Positions 8,520-9,633 of a stretch of 9,633 nt of DNA are shown piece after piece. How positions within the stretch are numbered: position 1 is the first letter of the stretch; each line of letters begins with the position of its first letter. Made by a program: the position numbers and the translations under genes. The notes under the pieces were generated by a model. It made no database searches and was not told where the DNA came from. It saw only the letters and a list, made by a program, of their open reading frames with translations. Location: contig USHA01000079.1 in assembly GCA_900554325.1 (NCBI GenBank), forward strand, positions 1 through 9,633, read 5' to 3'. Source of the stretch: an uncultured Collinsella sp. GTDB taxonomy: Bacteria; Actinomycetota; Coriobacteriia; Coriobacteriales; Coriobacteriaceae.

Positions 8520-9145
8520 GGCTCATCGTTGTCGACGACGACCGCCTAGTGGTCGATTCGCTCAAGATTATCCTGGGCGCCCAGCCGCAGATCGAGGTGG
8601 TGGGCACCGGCGCCAATGGCGACGCCGCAGTGGCTCTCTATGCCGAACACGCACCCGATATCGCGTTGCTCGACATTCAGATGCCGGGGCGCGACGGACT
8701 TTCAGCCGCGCGCGAGATCCTTGAGCACGACCCTGCGGCGCGCGTGGTGTTTCTGACGACGTTCTCGGATGACGAGTACATTGTGTCGGCGCTCAAGCTG
8801 GGCGCCCGCGGTTACCTGATCAAGACCGATGTCGCCGCCATTCCGCCAGCGTTGGCGCAGGTCATGGCTGGCAAGCGCGTGCTCGAGGGCAAGGCGATCG
8901 GGGATGTCGACTTTGATGGGGCGGACGCTGAAGCCGGCGCGACCCGCCGGCCCGCGGCCTTTGCCGGTCTGACCGACCGCGAGTTCGAAGTCGCCGAGCT
9001 CATCGCCCGCGGCCTCGACAACAAAGAGATCGCCGCCACCGCCTACATGGGCGAAGGCACCGTGCGCAACCACATCAGCTCAATCCTGGCAAAGATGGGC
9101 CTGCGCAACCGCACGCAGATCGCTATCGCCTACCTGCGAGGGTAG
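8516..9145 (+). CDS. response regulator, NarL/FixJ family, LuxR-type HTH
   Basis: DNA-binding response regulator, 209 aa, partner of the kinase just upstream. The receiver domain (~1-118) has the acidic triad Asp7-Asp9, phospho-acceptor Asp53 in LLDIQMPG, Thr81/Thr82 and Lys103. A linker (~119-150) leads to the LuxR-type helix-turn-helix (~151-209) with GLTDREFEVAELIARGL and recognition helix region GTVRNHISSILAKMG. The ATG overlaps the kinase stop as ATGA; AGGAG (8501-8505) and GAGGA (8508-8512) lie in the kinase 3' end, so the pair is translationally coupled. The adjacent divergent ABC-2 operon is the most likely target, by analogy with other NarL-type systems next to exporters. Length and motifs are normal for the family; no defect is seen. 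Confidence 0.95.
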   Translation: MRLIVVDDDRLVVDSLKIILGAQPQIEVVGTGANGDAAVALYAEHAPDIALLDIQMPGRDGLSAAREILEHDPAARVVFLTTFSDDEYIVSALKLGARGYLIKTDVAAIPPALAQVMAGKRVLEGKAIGDVDFDGADAEAGATRRPAAFAGLTDREFEVAELIARGLDNKEIAATAYMGEGTVRNHISSILAKMGLRNRTQIAIAYLRG

Positions 9146-9165
9146 TTGCCCGAAGACCGACCGTT

Positions 9166-9219
9166 CCGGCATAGCAAAATGGCTGCTACCGATTTAAGGC
9201 CATTTCAAAACTATGCCGG
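9166..9219 (+). terminator. imperfect hairpin after the response regulator
   Basis: CCGGCATAG (9166-9174) pairs with CTATGCCGG (9211-9219), and AAATGGC (9177-9183) with GCCATTT (9199-9205), leaving a 15-nt loop. It starts 20 nt after the regulator stop, a suitable place for 3'-end formation. It lacks a proper U-tract, so the role as terminator is tentative. The right arm is shared with the left arm of the next palindromic element, so the two folds exclude each other. Confidence 0.4.
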
Positions 9220-9359
9220 TTTACGGGGCCAAACTCAGGACCCCCATCCATACCCGCGTTTTCTGCAAAATGACGGCTCGTCTACCTGCGGTTTTATTTT
9301 CACGAATATCGGCATGGTTGGAGACTCGTAACTCAGCCCCGTAAACCGGCATAGTTTTG
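9206..9359. repeat. palindromic element E1 (MITE-like or structured RNA)
   Basis: A 154-bp element with a perfect 24-nt inverted repeat at its ends (9206-9229 against 9336-9359). Inside is a 74-nt core (9248-9321) about 76% identical to the core of E2 at 9497-9570 by hand count (56 of 74). The core begins CCATACC and ends GGCATGGTTGG, which can themselves pair, and contains TCTACCTGCGGTTTT. Distances from arm to core are 18 and 14 nt. No reading frame looks real. It is either a non-autonomous mobile element or a folded RNA. Confidence 0.75.
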
Positions 9360-9450
9360 TTCGGGCGGCCCTGGACGAGTGCCTCCGCCAGCCTCGCGGG
9401 ACCAAAATGATCCGTTTTCCTCCGTCCCCAAGGGATCAGCCGGAACCGCT

Positions 9451-9612
9451 CGCCACGAAATCGGCCCATCTACTACGTTTGACGCGATACCCATGACCAT
9501 ACCTTCGTTTTGAACAAAACCACAGGCGTTCTACCTGCGGTTTTGTTTTCGCGTTTTTTGGCATGGTTGGGGGTAAGGGGCTAAACGTAGTAGATGGGCC
9601 GGTTTCGTGGCG
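9451..9612. repeat. palindromic element E2 (same core, different arms)
   Basis: A 162-bp element whose ends (9451-9480 against 9583-9612) are complementary at 29 of 30 positions; the exception, T9461 facing G9602, would be a U-G pair in plus-strand RNA. The arms show no evident similarity to those of E1, while the 74-nt core (9497-9570) does. Arm-to-core distances (16 and 12 nt) are close to those of E1. With the core folded inside the long stem it would form one extended hairpin. Confidence 0.78.
9513..9547. terminator. terminator-like stem-loop inside E2
   Basis: AACAAAACC (9513-9521) pairs perfectly with GGTTTTGTT (9539-9547). After one A/C mismatch, CAGG (9523-9526) pairs with CCTG (9534-9537) around a 7-nt loop. 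The A-rich left flank and T-rich right flank (TTTTGTTTTC at 9541-9550) give the form of a bidirectional intrinsic terminator. The corresponding hairpin in E1 is much weaker, so this may not be a conserved function of the family. Confidence 0.45.
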
Positions 9613-9633
9613 CGCCCCCGGCGCATAAAAGCG

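Larger units (their letters stand above)
9146..9633. other. 488-bp stretch without protein genes
   Basis: Nothing here looks like coding sequence. The region holds the hairpin at 9166-9219, elements E1 (9206-9359) and E2 (9451-9612), and a 91-bp spacer (9360-9450). The spacer has a small dyad, TGATCC (9408-9413) with GGATCA (9433-9438). The last 21 bases show nothing recognisable. The open frames present are short and track the palindromes. Confidence 0.7.

Noticed and set aside
9146..9331. 61-codon plus-strand frame directly after the regulator
   Set aside because: No ribosome site, no recognisable content, and it overlaps the hairpin and E1; more likely non-coding.
9221..9469. 82-codon minus-strand frame downstream of the regulator
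   Set aside because: It runs across E1, the spacer and part of E2, so its sequence is set by the palindromes; no family resemblance.

Overview
This GC-rich window looks like a chromosomal segment from an actinobacterium of the Coriobacteriia, most likely Collinsella or a relative. That assignment is an inference. It rests on the strong G/C third-position preference, a probable leaderless promoter, and intergenic palindromic repeats of a kind I associate with Collinsella; no rRNA or species marker is present.

Layout, left to right. (1) 1-144: intergenic, holding one copy of a ~100-bp palindromic repeat. (2) 145-3545, minus strand: a two-gene operon, a MacB/LolD-type ABC ATPase (2820-3545) followed 8 nt later by a large eight-helix FtsX-type permease (145-2811). 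(3) 3546-3847: intergenic, with a dense cluster of the same repeat family: a second ~100-bp copy, an inverted fragment and a 33-bp tandem duplication. (4) 3848-7175, minus strand: a three-gene ABC-2 exporter operon with one ATPase and two overlapping, paralogous ABC-2 permeases. (5) 7176-7373: divergent intergenic region. (6) 7374-9145, plus strand: a NarL/DesK-type two-component system. The kinase is apparently translated from a leaderless mRNA and overlaps its LuxR-type regulator by ATGA. (7) 9146-9633: no protein gene; two adjacent elements of 154 and 162 bp share a 74-nt core but are enclosed by different, almost perfectly self-complementary arms.

How the genes may work together: the divergent ABC-2 exporter and HK/RR pair form a compact sense-and-export module. 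A membrane-embedded kinase with no large external domain signals to a NarL-type regulator, which plausibly controls the exporter and/or itself from the 198-bp divergent region. The downstream MacB-like operon may be a second envelope or efflux system in the same neighbourhood. No substrate can be read from the sequence.

No CRISPR array, phage gene, transposase, tRNA or rRNA was seen. The most unusual material is non-coding: the two shared-core/different-arm palindromes at 9206-9612, and the repeats that bracket the FtsX operon in inverted orientation.
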